Origin: Terriglobia bacterium
GTDB lineage: Bacteria; Acidobacteriota; Terriglobia; UBA7540
NCBI GenBank assembly: GCA_020072925.1
Contig: JAIQGA010000024.1
Location: 1-35,336, forward strand
Direction: 5' to 3'
DNA: 35,336 nt
This document shows positions 34,901 to 35,336 of the stretch, in pieces. The notes below the pieces were generated by a model that saw only the letters and a list, made by a program, of their open reading frames with translations, searched no databases and was not told the origin of the DNA. Each line of letters begins with the position of its first letter. Position 1 is the stretch's first letter. The position numbers and the translations under genes were made by a program.

Positions 34901-35336
34901 CGATCACCAGCGGCCGGGTCTTGTCGTAGGAGGGAATCTCAAAGCGAATCCGGTTGTCAGCAGTGAGAATGTAGCGGCTGTCTAGCAAATGCCGATTGGC
35001 ATAGCCCGCTGTCCGTGGTCCGTTGTCCGTTGCGCGTCGCAACTGACCACTGACCACTGACAACGGACCGCTCGCTGCGGGTTGGTACACTAGCGGCCTA
35101 TGGAAACGCACTTCGCCGTCATGAGCTGCAATCACCAGGTCGCCGTTGCGGTCAATCGCGATTTTCGAATTTCGAATTTCGAATTTCGAATTTCCGGTTT
35201 CCAACTCCACCGCAATGGCGCGCGGGTCGGCGCCGGGATTCACCACGAAGTCGTACTCGAGCTGCCGCTGGTGGCCGTAGTAGATAAGATCAATGCCGGG
35301 ATAAATGCCCTGGTATTTCACCTTGGCATAGGTGGG
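31959..35336 (-). CDS. SBBP-repeat/choice-of-anchor-D surface protein (5' end outside window)
   Basis: The frame is open through the window end, so the start and signal sequence are missing; about 1125 residues are visible. The order matches its neighbour: end of the N-terminal domain (YPGIDLIYYGHQRQLEYDFVV), then seven SBBP repeats (YSTYLGGSGGDVGYGIAVDS and relatives). Two full choice-of-anchor-D domains follow (INFGNQALNS; CTIQITFTPTTTS; and LSLSPTSLTFPPEPIGTTSP onward), then Ig-like strands. The C-terminus has two hydrophobic helices, the second ending FLAIQASC, and a final stretch GTPAGTYTITFVGT. It is probably an exported surface or adhesion protein. It keeps a full second anchor-D domain that is shortened in the neighbour. 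Heptamer repeats lie at 35011-35070 and 35159-35193. Confidence 0.87.
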   Translation of the reverse strand, partial: PTYAKVKYQGIYPGIDLIYYGHQRQLEYDFVVNPGADPRAIAVELETGNSKFEIRNSKIAIDRNGDLVIAAHDGEVRFHRPLVYQPAASGPLSVVSGQLRRATDNGPRTAGYANRHLLDSRYILTADNRIRFEIPSYDKTRPLVIDPVLSYSTYLGGSGGDVGYGIAVDSSGSAYVTGSTGSANFPVKSDEQGTMAGGGDAFVTKFNAAGSGLIYSTYLGGSGSDFGTSIAIDSAGNAYIVGSTSSSNFPTTAGVFQPAYGGAGDAFLTKLDATGATLSYSTYLGGTAADFAQGVAIDSSGNAYVTGSTESSDFPTASPLQIGNDGCTTVGTTLSCSADVFISKVNPSATALVYSTYLGGSSADTARGIAVDNSGNAYIAGYTSSSNYPTQNALQSTNAGGTDAFVTELDAAGTALIYSTYMGGSKQDRAFAITLDTQGSVYITGDTQSLNFPTTLNAFQTTNNGQGDIFVSKLAPGGTSIVYSTLLGGTAADQGAAIALDPSRDAYITGFTQSSDFPLVDPLQKILGLSGAGTCPTTPCPDAFVSELGPSGAPIYSTYLGGSGADAGQAIAVDTSGAAYVAGSTTSANFPVIGGASQASFAGSSSASNAFVAKVSIADAPGVAITPQQINFGNQALNSPSNPQSALLINAGSASLDISSITSSGDFTQTNNCGSTVPAGGGNCTIQITFTPTTTSTRTDQISITDNAAGSPHVITVTGTGVLAGGQLSLSPTSLTFPPEPIGTTSPAQQARLTNTGTTAVTVTAIGISGDFAQTNTCGNLPAVLNVGASCTISVTFTPASSGNLSGSVTVTDDAANTPQALSLTGTGNPAFTLSATARSTVVVIGTTSATFTVSASAPSSFTSSIALTCSSSSGATCTFDPASILAGETSTLTVSGLSATGANPLNITATGTAASQTVNLPLTVFFSDFSLTASPALNSVVAGNSVTYTVKVAPKNGFNQVVLLSCASLPANTTCTWTPPGVTLDGLTTASATVSVNTTAPTTTTGSSLRHPEESPPKGSKPERKLWLVLLAILALMGILTAVSQNRRRPARARIPLRASVFALALLATFLAIQASCTNYYYNPISPANPSGTPAGTYTITFVGTLGNNATITRGTTVNMSVSP
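35011..35070. repeat. Heptamer tract with inverted repeat in SBBP gene
   Basis: Units GTCCGTG, GTCCGTT, GTCCGTT, GCGCGTC, GCAACTG, ACCACTG, ACCACTG and ACAACGG run with a period of seven. GGTCCGTTGTC (35017-35027) is the perfect reverse complement of GACAACGGACC (35059-35069). The centre holds a second dyad, GTTGCG-CGT-CGCAAC (35030-35044). The tract is therefore a palindromic, hairpin-forming array lying in coding sequence. Confidence 0.85.
35159..35193. repeat. Four perfect CGAATTT tandem copies in SBBP gene
   Basis: CGATTTT is followed by four identical CGAATTT units (35166-35193) in coding sequence. Because the copies are perfect and seven bases long, slippage by one unit would shift the reading frame near the 5' part of the gene. 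Confidence 0.85.

Larger units (their letters stand above)
34848..35336 (-). repeat. Direct repeat, copy 2 (5' block of SBBP genes)
   Basis: This is the partner of 30789-31310, cut by the window end. It contains the same phrases for the N-terminal domain and first SBBP repeat. The heptamer tract at 35011-35070 replaces a different tract in copy 1. Confidence 0.7.

Overview
The window is about 35.3 kb of roughly 60% GC bacterial chromosome. It most resembles an Acidobacteriota genome. This is an inference from the gene families present: SBBP-repeat/choice-of-anchor-D giant surface proteins, a carboxypeptidase-regulatory-like membrane protein, Tat-exported sugar enzymes, a DUF1080-like lectin-fold protein, and a small 97-residue membrane protein of a type I associate with that phylum. 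I saw no rRNA, tRNA, CRISPR array or transposase. Both window ends cut genes: a DUF5107/TPR protein at the left and an SBBP protein at the right.

Left part (1-16.4 kb): a carbohydrate-oriented region. It holds the C-terminal part of a DUF5107/TPR protein, a two-gene minus-strand unit (DUF1080-like protein then Tat-exported aldo/keto reductase) and a large membrane protein fused to a spermidine-synthase-like domain. It continues with an IclR regulator, a secreted right-handed beta-helix protein, an NAD-dependent epimerase, secreted GH78 alpha-L-rhamnosidase and GH2 glycosidase genes, and a mannonate dehydratase with a Tat-like leader. A 97-residue membrane protein is translationally coupled to the dehydratase. 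Together they suggest breakdown of a rhamnose- and uronate-containing polysaccharide, with part of the chemistry outside the cytoplasm. The polysaccharide itself cannot be read from the sequence.

Middle part (16.5-26.1 kb): a tightly packed minus-strand tripartite efflux operon of adaptor, two different RND permeases (MdtABC-like) and a NodT/OprM-type outer-membrane factor. One permease has a long serine/glycine-rich insertion. Upstream lies a 49-residue single-span membrane protein, encoded from a GTG codon behind a perfect AGGAGG.

Right part (26.5-35.3 kb): a two-gene plus-strand unit, then two tandem paralogous SBBP-repeat surface proteins on the minus strand. The first gene of the unit fuses a carboxypeptidase-regulatory-like domain to a histidine-rich four-helix membrane domain; the second is YceI. 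This recalls the b561-YceI pairing.

The most unusual feature is a family of 7-bp-period repeats (GTCCGTT, CGAATTT, CTGACTT and ATTGCCG types). They sit inside the coding sequence of both SBBP genes, and a related hairpin element lies between the 97-residue gene and the efflux operon. Because 7 is not a multiple of 3, gain or loss of one unit would shift the reading frame of the surface protein.
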